Shown: piece after piece, positions 1 to 11,229 of the stretch
How positions within the stretch are numbered: the stretch's first letter is position 1
Layout of the letters: every line of letters starts with the position of its first letter
DNA from: Microplitis mediator
Lineage: Eukaryota; Arthropoda; Insecta; Hymenoptera; Braconidae
Reading direction: 5' to 3'
DNA length: 64,000 bases
NCBI RefSeq assembly: GCF_029852145.1
Contig: NC_079974.1
Span: 20,872,082-20,936,081 of the forward strand
Made by a program: the position numbers and the translations under genes
Notes under the pieces: generated by a model
The model's database searches: none
What the model saw: only the letters and a program-made list of their open reading frames with translations
Told to the model about the DNA's origin: nothing

Positions 1-36
1 ATCCTCGAATTTAAATATTGTGATTATAAAATTTAC

Positions 37-2492
37 CTTAACGCCGGATAGGACAGTGGGTCCGACAAAATTACCATTTTCGTAGCCGGGAACGACGATC
101 CCCCGGCCATCGAGATCCAGCTTAGCGCCTTCTTTGACACCGGACTCAATTAAACTGTGAATGCGTTCTTTAGCTTGCGGAGAGATAACTGGACCGAGAT
201 CAGTGTCAGGAACATGACCGGCGTTTACTTTTAATTGTTTTGCGGCAGCAACTAAATCTGGGATCCACTCGCGAGCTTTTCCTACGAACACGGCGACCGA
301 CAAAGCCATGCACCGTTGACCCGCGGCGCCAAAAGCCGCGCCGACGATTTGCGATACTGTTTTATTTTTATTAGCATCCGGCATTACGATGCAGTGATTT
401 TTAGCGGCCATGTTACACTGGACACGTTTGCCGTGAGCGCTACTCTGCTTGTAAATGTATTTCCCAGCCTGATCCGAGCCTACAAAAGAGACTGCGCGGA
501 TGTCCGGGTGCTCGCAGATAAAATCTACTGCTGCGTGCTGACCGTGGATTATGTTGAGCAGACCTGGAGGTGCTCCGGCTTGGGTAAATAACTCGGCGAG
601 GATCATCGAGGCTCCGGGAACTCTTTCAGAGGGTTTCAGTATCGCTGCGTTCCCACAAGCCACTGATACGGGGAACGACCAGAGCGGGATCATCGCCGGG
701 AAATTGAAAGGACAAATAGACGCTGTGACACCTAGAGGTATTTTGTATGAAATTATATCCATGTCTTTGGCGACATTCGGCGTAGATTCTCCCATCTGGA
801 GCACCGGGATCGCTGTACATGCGTCCACTACCTCTATAAATAAAATCAATTCATAAATATATTTTTATTTTTATTTTTATACAAATATATAAATAGATAG
901 AATTTTTTTCACTTACGTAAACCCCGCAGCACGTCTCCTTCAGCATCGGCCATAGTTTTCCCGTTTTCTTTTACCAAATTAGCGGCTATCTCTTTCTGAA
1001 ACCCATCAGTCGGTTGTAAATATCAAGAGTTTAAATAAATAAATAAATAATTTTGTTTTAATGAATTTCTGAGTACCGAGTGCTCACGAATTAGGGCTTG
1101 ATATCTGAGCATAAGTCCTTGCCGGGTTAAAACACTAGTGTCTCGCCATTTTTCATAAGCATTTTTAGCACTTGCTACAGCACTTTCCATCTCGGATTTC
1201 GTTGACTTTGGAGTCCGGCACAGTAATTTATTTGTCGCTGGGTCATGTACGTCAATAAACTCTGTACTTTTTGACTCTATTTAAACAAAAATAAATTACA
1301 TTAATTTATATTTACTTATTTAGTCATTTTTAAAAAATAATTACCAACAAATTGACCATCGATAAACATTTTTACTGATGGAGCAGCGCTGCTGAATGAT
1401 CTTCTTATCATATTCATCTGGAAAACAATTTTTAATTGACTGCGTGTACACTATTATATTTTTGGGGACTCGGTAGTGCACTGGGTCTTTTAGGGAACTC
1501 AAGTTTTCAGTTTGTAGGCTTTCAAAAAATTTGAAAAAAATTATGGGCTTCTAATCCGCGGCCCAGAAGTTGCCAAAGTCAAAAATTTAAAATTGATAAC
1601 AAAAATTGAAGAATAATCGACAAAATGGAATATTAAATTTGACTGTTCCTCCAAAGACCCAGTATACATACGCAGATTTAATTAATTAATTAACTAATCA
1701 TTAGTCAATAGAGTAAATAAAATAAATTCGATTACTTCAGAAAATAGTTTGCGCAATTAATGAATAAGATAATGAGCGAAAAAATTATTTTAACAAAACA
1801 ATATTTATTTTATTGATGATCAATAATTACTATTTTTCACCACTTGACCCTGGTGAAAATTTTTCAGACTTTTCTCTGAAAAATTCTGAAAAAGTCTTTA
1901 GAATTTAAGAGTTTTTCAGAGAAAATTCCGAAAAATTTCTACCAGGGGATTTATATATTTTATATATTATATTGTATTATATAAGTAGAGTTAAATTATT
2001 AAGATTTTATGACACCCGGGTCGTTACAACTTTGACTGGTAATTTAATTTAATTTATTAGCTCCCAAGGTCGTATTATTTGAATACTAAAATAAGTATTC
2101 TTATATAAATAAAATAAATATGACTTTTAAATTACATAAAAAAATTTACAAAATATTTCCCCATATGTTTTTCATATTTGTTAAATTAAAATACAAATTT
2201 TGAGTATTTAAAAAAAAAAAATAGTAAATAAAAATAAACGTCAAATTATAAGTAAATAGATTATTTATACATATATATTATATATTTATAAATAAAATGA
2301 ATGTACAAATTTAATTAGAAATATATATATACAAATTTGCAATCCATATTTTTTAAATTTCTCAAGTAAAATTATTTTGATACTTTCTGTAAATAAAAAT
2401 CTGTAAATAAATATCGAATTATAAAAAATAAAAATATTAATTGTTAATTAATTTAAAAAATATACCTCGTATGTTCGTGCAAGTAAAGCCAT
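37..2492 (-). CDS. ALDH6A1: Methylmalonate-semialdehyde dehydrogenase (acylating), mitochondrial; 3' end beyond window
   Basis: The enzyme oxidises methylmalonate and malonate semialdehydes to propionyl-CoA and acetyl-CoA in mitochondrial valine and pyrimidine catabolism. Five minus-strand exons join in phase: 2492-2466, 1417-1345, 1276-1077, 995-917 and 833-37, giving 392 codons. The family is usually about 520 residues, so roughly 130 C-terminal residues lie past the left edge. The N-terminus (MALLARTYEMNMIRRSFSSA) is basic and hydroxylated, as expected for a mitochondrial presequence. Family signatures include EGDVLRGLQVV, ICPFNFPAMIPLWSFP, the NAD-binding SFVGSDQAG, and FGAAGQRCMALS holding the catalytic Cys near residue 301. 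The start is the 9-codon first exon, which ends at a consensus donor and fits the presequence; Met10 in exon 2 could be an alternative start. Intron 1 (1418-2465) is about 1 kb and AT-rich. Identification is secure from the whole-length resemblance to the family. Confidence 0.95.
1470..1950. repeat. Two inverted-repeat segments in ALDH6A1 intron 1
   Basis: One segment runs from CACTGGGTCTTT near 1479 to its inverted partner AAAGACCCAGTATA near 1660. A second, tighter palindrome runs from CCCTGGTGAAAATTTTTCAGA near 1849 to the inverted AAAAATTTCTACCAGGGG near 1947. Both look like small non-autonomous foldback elements. I saw no coding potential in them. Confidence 0.5.
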
Positions 2493-3385
2493 GGTAAATT
2501 TATTTAAAGACGATAATACTTCCAGAGCAGTTTGCTGAAGAGTAGCAACGTAATATTTGATAGCATACTGATTAACTTCAACCCGCTTGGCTCGTTTATC
2601 TCATTAAAAAACGACCAATACAAATAGAATAATAATAATAATAATAATAGTCTAAAAAAAAAACTTTTTTCTACACGAGTTTACATGAGTGTGAATGCGG
2701 CGAACAACAGAAAAATTTTAAATTTTTAATAAATAGACTAAATAATTAATAAAATAAAATTTTAAAAAATGCGCATTTAGAAAATTTTTAAATTAACAAG
2801 TGTATTTTTTATAAATTTTAAATTTTTATTTTATTTATTTATAACTTTAAAATTGTCTGTCTGCTACATTCTTATACCGTTTACTGATAATTTAATCCAC
2901 TATATTATCAGTCTCCATTTTCCAAACTCCTCACAATATTAATTTTTGTTAATTAATTGAGAACCACTTGTCACATTTTATTAACTTATTAATTAACAAT
3001 CAAATGCAAAACAATCGAAATTGCAACAACAAATTCCAATAATTGTAAACTGAAACTAAAATCAAATTATTTGACTCACAAAATTTGAATTGAATTTACC
3101 GCTTTATTGTTTAGTATTTAATTATTTTATTCACTAATTTGTTTACTGCAATAAATATAAGTAAAGTTGATAATTGTACAGTAAATAGTAAAGAAAATAA
3201 TTTTTTTTAAAGCGCGGGGCATTTAAATCTCCGAATACGCGCCTGGTTTGAAAAGCGCGCGGCGCGCATGCGTGATTTTGAATAGACCAATAGAAAAATT
3301 GAATTAAAAATAAGTGCGCGTGCGCGACAAGGAACGGACCAATTGAAAAATAACAATTAGTTGGGTGGGATAAAATTTAGTAAGC
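2493..3385. promoter_or_regulatory. Divergent intergenic region between ALDH6A1 and SPS1
   Basis: The two genes are transcribed away from each other. Most of the stretch is AT-rich and includes a repeat at 2685-2873. The SPS1-proximal 150 bases are distinctly GC-richer. They contain the palindromic motif GCGCGCATGCGTG near 3258 and GTGCGCGTGCGCG near 3314, both similar to NRF1/Ewg sites, and two CCAAT boxes at 3287 and 3339. The motifs are visible; promoter function is inferred from position and composition. Confidence 0.5.
2685..2873. repeat. Foldback element, family C (GTGTGAATG termini)
   Basis: The left end reads ATGAGTGTGAATG and the right end GTCTGTCTGCTACATTC, which are inverted and imperfect. 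The interior is AT-rich with inverted AAATGCGCATTT-like segments. The same termini recur at 18212-18391, 18751-18953 and 31387-31589. Confidence 0.6.
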
Positions 3386-3709
3386 CGAGGGTTTTAGGGT
3401 TTGGGATTACAGCGTCGATGAGCATTTAGCATTTGTCGTCTGCCGTTGATCCCGGTTACTCGACGCCCGTGTACGAGCTGTTGCTATCATTGAGATAGTC
3501 CAGTCCACAAAGTTGTGTGTTGCCTTTCAACAACGTAAGCCCATAACCCAGAGCGCGCCAGTGGCTGTCTGTTGGTGGGAAAGTTTATACGGACAAGAGG
3601 TTGAGCCGAGGAAAGTGAAGACGCTACAAGTGAGTGAGAACCCAGCAGTGGCGGCGGTAGTTGAACATTTGAGTCGAAAATTAAAGCAAGATACCAATCA
3701 TTTATTACG
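3386..3709 (+). other. SPS1: Probable 5' untranslated exon of SPS1
   Basis: A GC-richer stretch ends at a strong splice donor, ACG|GTGAGTGAG, at 3709/3710. The matching acceptor TTTTACAG ends at 3885, only 14 bases upstream of the SPS1 start codon. The transcription start cannot be read from sequence, so the 5' boundary given is only the edge of the GC-rich zone. The exon contains an ATG at 3513 that opens a reading frame (see findings). Confidence 0.55.
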
Positions 3710-3899
3710 GTGAGTGAGAAAGATAAAGTCACAGGGCTGTAACATTTTATAAATAAAATCGACATTTTTTTTTATAAACTCAACCCCGCTGTCATCGATT
3801 ATTTAAAAAAACAAACAAACGAATTTTTTTTTGAATTATTCAGCGCAATTATTAAATGGAGTTTACAATTTTATTTGTTTTACAGTTTCGCAGGGAAAA

Positions 3900-6800
3900 A
3901 TGGCGGATATTCAGGTGACGACAGTCAGCCAAGATGCTCTGTCTGTTGGACAATTGGAATTGGGGGGTAATCCAAATGCTCTATCACTGCGTAGGCCATT
4001 TGATCCAGTGACACATGACCTGGACGCTACTTTCCGCTTGACGCGGTTCGCGGACTTAAAAGGATGAGGGTGTAAAGTCCCTCAGGAAGTTCTTGGTAAA
4101 CTTCTCGAGGGACTACAGTCCGATGATAGTAGTGTTCAGGATCATGAACATGCTCACTTTATGCACATGGCTATCCCACGTATTGGTAAGTTTGGATTTT
4201 AGATTTAAAAATAAGTATGACATCAATGTCCTGTCGGTTGATTTCCCGAATCTTGTCTGGGTCTATTGATGCTAAAAAATTTTGGCGCGGCGTCTTTGAC
4301 CATGTGCTACCGGCTTTATTTTTTTTTACCCACATCTAGGAAAGTACTCGAATTCATTGATAAAGACGAGTCGTATCAACTTTCTCAGGTAATTATTTAT
4401 TCATTGGGAGTATTGTAAATTTGATGGGTTTAAATTGTATTTATATTTATGTAAATTGGATGATAGACGCCATTGTTAGACGCTTTGGTATTGGTACGAG
4501 TTGCTCATTGTTCTGATATGGAGGGCACAGGGCCCGGTTTAATATTTACGGTACTTGGTTATAAAATATGGCTGCCACGTTGGCGCCCGCCTAGAGGTTC
4601 TCAACTATTTTTATTTACCCGCCAAATTTAAATAGAGCCGATTGATCAGAAATTTAAAATGGAATTTTAGCCTAGACCAGATAAAATAATGAAAATTTTT
4701 ATTTTTAAAAACAAAAATCCCTTATGATACTGGGGTTAGCCGACGTCTGATGATTTTTGAATTTTTTTTCAAAACAATAAATTACAAAAAAAAATAAACT
4801 AAAAAAATGCACATGTAGAAATTAAAAAAACTACAGGTGCAATTATTCTAAATATTTTTTTTCCTAATTTATCGTTTGAAAAAAAAATTCAAAAACTATC
4901 AGACGTCGGCGAACTTGACTATCATAAATCCCTTAACTGAAGTTAGCCGACCTCTGATAATTTTCGGATTATTTTTCAAAACGATAAATTATAAAGAAAA
5001 ATATTTTAAAAAATTGCACTCAAAGTTTGTTTAATTTTCTACATGTGCATATTTTTAGTTTTTCTTTTTTTAGAATTAAATTGTGAAAAAAAAAATCCGA
5101 AAATTGTTAATTGTCTAAAAACTTCAGAATCATTGAAATTAGCCAACGTCTAATAACTTCTGGATTTTCGAAAAACTATAGATGAAAAAAAAAAATATTT
5201 GAAAAAATTGCACCTGTAGTTTTTTAAATTTTCTACATGTGCATATTTTTAGTTCATTTGTTTTGTAATTGATTCGTTGAAAAAAAAAATTCAAAAATTT
5301 TTAATTGTCTAATAACTTCCTAATCATTGAAATTAGCCGACGTCTGACAACAGAAGTTGATTTTCGAAAAACTATAGATGAAAAAAAAAAATATTTGAAA
5401 AAATTGCACCTGTAGTTTTTTAAATTTTCTACATGTGCATTTTTTAATTGTTTAAATTGAATTTGAAAAAAAATTGAAAACTTTTTAAATTAAAAAATCC
5501 CCCACGTGACTTAAAATTTTTCAAATATTTTTATATTTACTATGAATATTTATTGCAGGCATTGGCATGGATTCCTCCGTAACTCCACTAAGACATGGAG
5601 GACTCAGCCTGGTACAAACAACAGACTTCTTCTATCCACTGGTCGACGATCCTTATATGATGGGTAAGAGTATCGGGGAGTATGTCCGCCGACAAATAAC
5701 ATCCCTCCTATTGTCATTTTTTTTTCTTAATAACGTAATTTAGGTAAAATCGCTTGCGCGAATGTGCTGAGTGACTTGTACGCAATGGGAGTGACCGAGT
5801 GTGATAACATGCTGATGCTGCTCGGAGTGAGCACGAAGATGACGGAGAAAGAACGGGACGTCGTGGTACCTTTAATCATGAGAGGGTTCAAAGACTCGGC
5901 TTTAGAGGCTGGTACTTCAGTCACTGGTGGGCAGACTGTTGTCAATCCCTGGTGTACTATCGGCGGGGTTGCTTCTACTGTTTGTCAGCCTAATGAATAC
6001 ATCGTGTATGTATTTTTTTTTTTATTAATTAGTAATTAATCCTGTAAATACAGTAGGATACTTCATGTCAGTTGAGTATTCTAAAGAAAATCAGGTAAAT
6101 TGAAGTGGATCTTTCTTATCAATTAATTATTCTTCTGAATAATTTCAAAAGATCGATTCCTACAATTTATTTCTAGTAATTAATCATTTATTAATTTTGA
6201 ATAAATGGTTTTATTAATTCATATATATAATTTTTTTTAATAGGCCAGATAATGCAGTTGTTGGAGATGTCCTTGTATTGACGAAACCTCTAGGTACCCA
6301 AGTAGCAGTAAATGCTCATCAATGGTTGGATCAACCAGATCGTTGGAACAGAATAAAATTAGTTGTTAGTGAAGACGATGTACGGAAAGCTTATCAACGA
6401 GCAATGGACAGCATGGCTAGATTAAATAGAATAGGTATTTATTTTTATCTATATATGATTCTAAAGATAGCAGGCAATTAAAAATTTTTAGATTTTTTTT
6501 TTCTAACAAATCAATTGAGGTAAAAGACCTAGTACCCGATCAGGGAACTAGTACTCAATCACTCCTTGTATTTGTGTATATATTTAGTAAATATATATAT
6601 AAAAATACATGAGTGTCCAGCTACTAGTTCCCTGATCTGGTACTGGGTCTCTTACTTTATAAAAAAAAAATGCATATATAGAAAATTAAAAAAGCCACAG
6701 GTGCAATTATTTAAATTGTTTATTTTTTTTTTAATTTATCGTTTCTAAAAAAATCCAAAAATTATTAGACGCCGGCTAACTCGAGTATCGTTTTATTTAT

Positions 6801-7444
6801 ATGATCCTGAAGTTAGCAGACAATTAAAAATTTTTGTTTTTCAACAAATCAATTGCAAAAAAAATAAAATAAAAATATGCACATGTAGAAAATTAAAAAA
6901 GTTACAGGTGGAATTTTTTAAATATTTTGTTTTTTTTTAATTCAAAAATTATTAGACGTCGGCTAACTTCAGTATCATCTGCTTCATTCACACTCATTTT
7001 ATTTGTCTATAAATAAAATTTTATTTACTGATTGTTAATTTTTTAGCTGCGCGTTTGATGCACAAGTATAACGCCCACGGTGCCACGGATGTAACGGGTT
7101 TCGGTTTGCTAGGACACGCACAAAATTTAGCCAAGCATCAGAAAAATGAAGTGTCCTTCGTAATTCACAATTTACCCGTGATCGCTAAAATGGCAGCGGT
7201 TGCTAAAGCTTGCGGCAACATGTTCCAACTGTTGCAAGGACACTCTGCAGAGACCAGCGGCGGACTTCTGATCTGCTTACCGCGAGAACAGGCAGCCGCT
7301 TACTGTAAAGACATTGAAAAGCAGGAGGGTTATCAAGCCTGGATTATCGGTATCGTCGAGAAAGGAAATCGCTCTGCGAGAATAATCGACAAACCTCGAG
7401 TTATTGAGGTACCAGCAAAAGAAAAAGACGGAGAGCTTTGGTAG
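3900..7444 (+). CDS. SPS1: Selenophosphate synthetase 1 with in-frame UGA (SPS1-UGA)
   Basis: Five exons, 3900-4185, 5559-5663, 5744-6005, 6244-6434 and 7047-7444, join in phase to 413 residues including one recoded UGA at codon 56 (4065-4067). The protein is SelD/SPS family throughout: FRLTRFADLKG-UGA-GCKVPQEVL, then GIGMDSSVTPLRHGGLSLVQ, VDDPYMMGKIACANVLSD, GTSVTGGQTVVNPW, GATDVTGFGLLGHAQNLAKH and ETSGGLLICLPREQA. In vertebrate SPS1 the UGA position is Thr and in fly SelD it is Arg. SPS2 has Sec or Cys there, and only SPS2 is known to make selenophosphate. In hymenopterans that have lost selenoproteins, SPS1 keeps UGA and is thought to be read through. The ATG at 3900 has good context (AAAATGG) and lies just after a 5'UTR intron. 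A plain ORF search would truncate the gene at 55 residues. The AT-rich introns carry foldback elements. Confidence 0.95.
4065..4114 (+). promoter_or_regulatory. SPS1: UGA readthrough context: GGGTGT hexamer and 3' hairpin
   Basis: The in-frame TGA (4065-4067) is followed directly by GGGTGT, matching the GGG-TG[C/T] hexamer known after this codon in hymenopteran SPS1-UGA. After an 8-base spacer a hairpin forms: 4076-4083 (AGTCCCTC) pairs perfectly with 4107-4114 (GAGGGACT). Then comes one A/C mismatch. A second stem of one G-T pair plus six Watson-Crick pairs follows (4085-4091 with 4099-4105), closing a 7-base loop. The size and spacing resemble known stop-codon readthrough stimulators. The pairing is read directly from the sequence; function is inferred. 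Confidence 0.85.
4724..5470. repeat. Cluster of four foldback elements, family A, in SPS1 intron 2
   Basis: Copies lie at about 4724-4925, 4934-5133, 5131-5327 and 5325-5470, the last truncated. Complete copies begin ATGATACTGAAGTTAGCCGAC or a variant and end in the inverted form. The centre carries inverted arms TGCACATGTAGAAAAT and ACTACAGGTGCAAT. The third and fourth copies share long identical internal stretches, suggesting local duplication. Confidence 0.75.
6520..6655. repeat. Foldback element with GACCTAGTACCCGATCAGGG termini
   Basis: The left end GACCTAGTACCCGATCAGGG is matched by the inverted CCTGATCTGGTACTGGGTC at the right end. The short centre is AT-rich. The same termini bound the much larger element at 62659-63707, and a single end is present near 18395-18440. 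Confidence 0.65.
6660..6978. repeat. Two family A foldback copies in SPS1 intron 5
   Basis: The first (6660-6790) has lost its left end where it abuts the GACCTAGTACC element; its right end is GACGCCGGCTAACTCGAGTATC. The second (6801-6978) is complete, from ATGATCCTGAAGTTAGCAGAC to GTCGGCTAACTTCAGTATCAT. Confidence 0.7.
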
Positions 7445-9769
7445 ACGTTTGCTAGGAGTGCCATCATCATTATCACTGTCATCATCATTCTTATCATTTA
7501 ATAAATATAGAGCTTTGTGTTATCACTTATTAATTAATGTGTTGTCACATAATTAAGTTTAAAACTGCTTATTTTTCGTCTGCTTTAAATGTTGATTTTA
7601 TTTACTATAATTTTTTTATATAAATTTACTTCTGTCCGTTTTTCGTATCATTGAAAACATGAAATTATTCATGATATTTTTTGTAATCAATGAAGTTTTT
7701 TTTTTTTTTTTTACTAATTTTTAATTTAAAATAATTTAACACAAGCGAATGAGCAATTTACAATTAGGATAAATTTTTTAATTAACTGATTAAATAATTT
7801 TTTTTTTTTTATAAATAAGAACATCAATTATGAATATATATAAATATTTTAATGAATAGTTATAATTTGAAAATCTAAACAAAACTGTAAATTTTTTTCG
7901 ACTAAAAAAATTTATAAAATATCAATCACATGATTGTAATTTTATTGAAAATAAATATAAATAGCCCTAATTAATTAAAATGTATTAACTTTTCATACTA
8001 AATAAAAAAGTGCTACTTTGTCAATAAAAAAAATACACGATAACTTTTTTTAAATGTTTTACATCTAGACTAATTATTTATTAAGTTCCACTCCAAGTTC
8101 TAATCTCCTTTGATTAGAAGTTCCACATGTTGAACTTTTTTAGGATAAATTTTTTTTACACGAATAACTACATATGGGATAAATTTTTTGAATTGACAAT
8201 GAAATCGAAAGATTGATTTTCTCAATTAAATAAATTGAAATAATAATAATAATTTAATAATTTAACTCAATAATTACAGTCGTTTATTTTTTAATTAAAA
8301 TCAGTCTTTTATTATTTCTACAAAAAATGTAAATAATTTATATTATATATTTTATCTTATCTATCATCACAGTTTGATTTTTTGTTTTTTAATTAACACC
8401 ATATTGCCATTATAATTATTTAATACTTTTCGTTTCATTTTATTCAATTTAAAAGTTTCTGATTTTTATAACAGAAAATATAAATAATTTACTATATCTT
8501 TTTCGCTGCTGTACTAGATATATATCTTATTTTTTTGGTTTAAATTATATATTTTACATTTATTATTTAAAACGATTTTTTTTCTCTTAATTAAGAATAT
8601 GAAAAAATTCGAATGTATTTTTATCTTTCGCTTGATAATTTTTTTAATTTTTAAAAAATTTAATTATCGTGTTTTGGAAATAATTAGAGACATTTTTCAT
8701 TTTATCAGAGAAATATTAATTATCTTTAATATATTTTTTGCCGCAGTGTATTAGATAAAAATGTTATTTTTTTTATTGAATTATATATTTCACGCTAATT
8801 ATTTTAGATTTTCTTATTATCAATAAAAAATATATATCTTTAAATATTTTTTTTTTCTATCACTCTTATAATTATTTGTATTTTTTTTTTCGCTCTTACA
8901 ACAATTTGATTATTTTTTAAATATTAAATATACACAACATATCATTGCCGCTATTGTAATCATCTTAATTTTTTTAAATTTTATTATCACATTTTGATTC
9001 AGTCTTTTTTTTTTTTGTTAGAAAAATATTAATAATTTATGGGATTTTTCGCCGCCATCAAATAGATTAATCTTATTATTACTGATATGGTTTAATTACA
9101 TTAATTATTTAAGACGAATATTTTTAACAAAAAAAAATATACATAAATTCTAATATTTTTTTTTTATCGCCGTTATTTTAACAATTTGATCTTTTCCATA
9201 AATCATAATATCATAACAATTCAGACCTTTTTTTTATCCTTTATCGCTGCTATAATCATTTTAATTATCGCATTTATATTAATGAATTAATAATTATAAT
9301 TATTTTTTTTATTCAATTCTTATTGTAATTAATGACTTCGGTCCATTTTTTATTTAAATGGGAAAAATATTACTAATTTACGATCGCTATTATAATTATT
9401 AGAAATTTATTTGTTCAAATTATTTTATTTTCATCGATGCCTTTTTTTTTTTTAATAAAAAAATATAAATAATTTATATTGGTTTTTTTCATCACCACTG
9501 TAATAGATGACAATTTTTTTTTTAATTATATAATTCAAATAAAAAACCTCAATAAAATTATTTTATTTTAACAAAACTGTTCAATGATTTCGATTTTTTT
9601 TTTATCGATAATAATAATAAGATCATTTCTTCAAAATTATAAAATTTAAATTCGTGACTTTAGCTACAATTTTTTTTTTTCATATCAGAAGACTTTTGTA
9701 TATATACTTTTTTTTCGTTTAAAGAGGAAATATTATTAATTTTTAATTTTTTTAACAGGAGGTATAGAT

Positions 9770-10300
9770 AATTGTTATCACTTCCTTTTTTTTTTTACGG
9801 AAGATACAGATCATATTTCCACTTTTATTGAATAAGATATATGGATAAATTTTATCACTTCCTTTTTTTTTTTTACGGAAGATACAGATCTTATTTATCA
9901 TTTCCTTTTTTATTAATAGGAGACATATATAAAAGTTATCACTTCCTTTTTTTTACGGAAGATACAGATCTTATTGATCATTCCCTATTTTATTAATAGG
10001 AGACATAGATAAATGTTATTACTTCCTTTTTTCACGGAAGATACAGATCATATTGATCATTTCCTATTTTATTAATAGGAGACATAGATAAAAGTCATCA
10101 CTTCCTTTTTTTTTTTACGGAAGATTTTAAAAATATTTATCATCTCCTTTTTTGTAATAGGAAATATAGATAAATTTTATTATTTTCATTTAGTATTAGT
10201 TGGAAATATTGATCTTTTATCATCTCCTTTTTTTACAGCTTAAATAAATAAGTGTTATTCACTTTCCTTTTTTTTTTTTTTTTACAGGAAAAATGAATAA
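9770..10300. repeat. Tandem array, about 80-bp unit, with CTTCC/GGAAG arms
   Basis: CACTTCC followed by a T run and ACGGAAGATACAGAT starts near 9780, 9858, 9942, 10022 and 10101, a period of about 77-84 bp. A paired half-unit, TTTCCTATTTTATTAATAGG with AGACATAGATAAA, alternates with it. Beyond 10140 the units decay. Each unit contains short CTTCC...GGAAG and CCTATT...AATAGG inverted repeats, so transcripts could form serial hairpins. Confidence 0.75.
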
Positions 10301-10861
10301 ATTATAATATTTCCTATTTATTTTCTTACAATAATAAAATTTATTAGCCACTACTTTAAATTATATAATTTAAATCAGCAATGATCTTTTTTTTTAATCG
10401 TATCTATAAACTGATTGAAATTTTTTTTTTTTTTCCAATAATATCATTGAGTGATTATTATTTTTTTTGAATTATATAATTTCAATAAAAGTTAATATAA
10501 TTTTTTTTTCAAATATAAATTATTTATAAAATTTTTTGAAATTATGTAGTCGGCTTTTTTTCTCTTAGTTCTGTAAATTTTGTTAATAATCATGATCAGT
10601 CTTTTTTCTTTTTGCAACAATATTTTTAACTGATAATTAATTTTTTTTTTCATATAATTTATATTTATAATAGCGATCATTTTTTCATTTTTACGTAAAA
10701 AATATCAGTTATCACAGTCAATAGTATTAATTTAGTTACAAATTATAAACTATAGCTATATAGCTGCGGGAAACTTAGATAAATTATTAATATGTTTACA
10801 TCACAATACGGCTTGCTAATATCAGTCTTTGTTTTTTAAAAGAAAATATAAGAAATAAATA

Positions 10862-11068
10862 CGATACTGAAGTTAGCCGACGATGTATAATTTTTGTTTT
10901 TTTTTTTTAAATGATAAATAATAAAAAAAACAAAATTTGAAAAAATTGCACCTATAGTTTATTAAATTTTCTTCATGTGCATTTTTTTGGAATTTTGTTT
11001 TTTTTTTGTAATTAATTGGTTAAAAAAAAATTTGAAAATTTATAATTGTCTGCTAACTTCAGGATCAT
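10862..11068. repeat. Family A foldback element
   Basis: It runs from CGATACTGAAGTTAGCCGACG to GTCTGCTAACTTCAGGATCAT, with the paired TGCACC...CATGTGCA core. Confidence 0.75.
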
Positions 11069-11112
11069 AAATAAATGATATTTTTTCCCACCAAAAAAAA
11101 TGTCATTTTTTA

Positions 11113-11229
11113 CGCACAGAAAAAAAATTTTTTTGGCGCAAAAAAATTTTGCATTATGAAATGAAAACAAACATTTTTTTAAGACTAGAAAAAATTTCTT
11201 GCGACAAGAAAATCTTGTTTACTGTGCGG
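11113..11229. repeat. Small inverted-repeat element (CGCACAG termini)
   Basis: The ends CGCACAGAAAAAAA and the inverted TTACTGTGCG bound a 117-bp AT-rich body in which lysine-codon-like AAAATTT tracts are mirrored. It resembles the CACAGAAAAAA-ended elements at 54463 and 62612. Confidence 0.5.

Noticed and set aside
3900..4067. A complete 55-residue protein ending at the TGA
   Set aside because: The sequence after the TGA continues the SPS1 family alignment without a break, and four further exons follow in phase. The short ORF is the N-terminus of the full protein.
7445..7700. SECIS element in the SPS1 3'UTR
   Set aside because: I saw no ATGA...AA...TGA core arranged in a plausible stem-loop. 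This was an inspection by eye, so absence is not proven.
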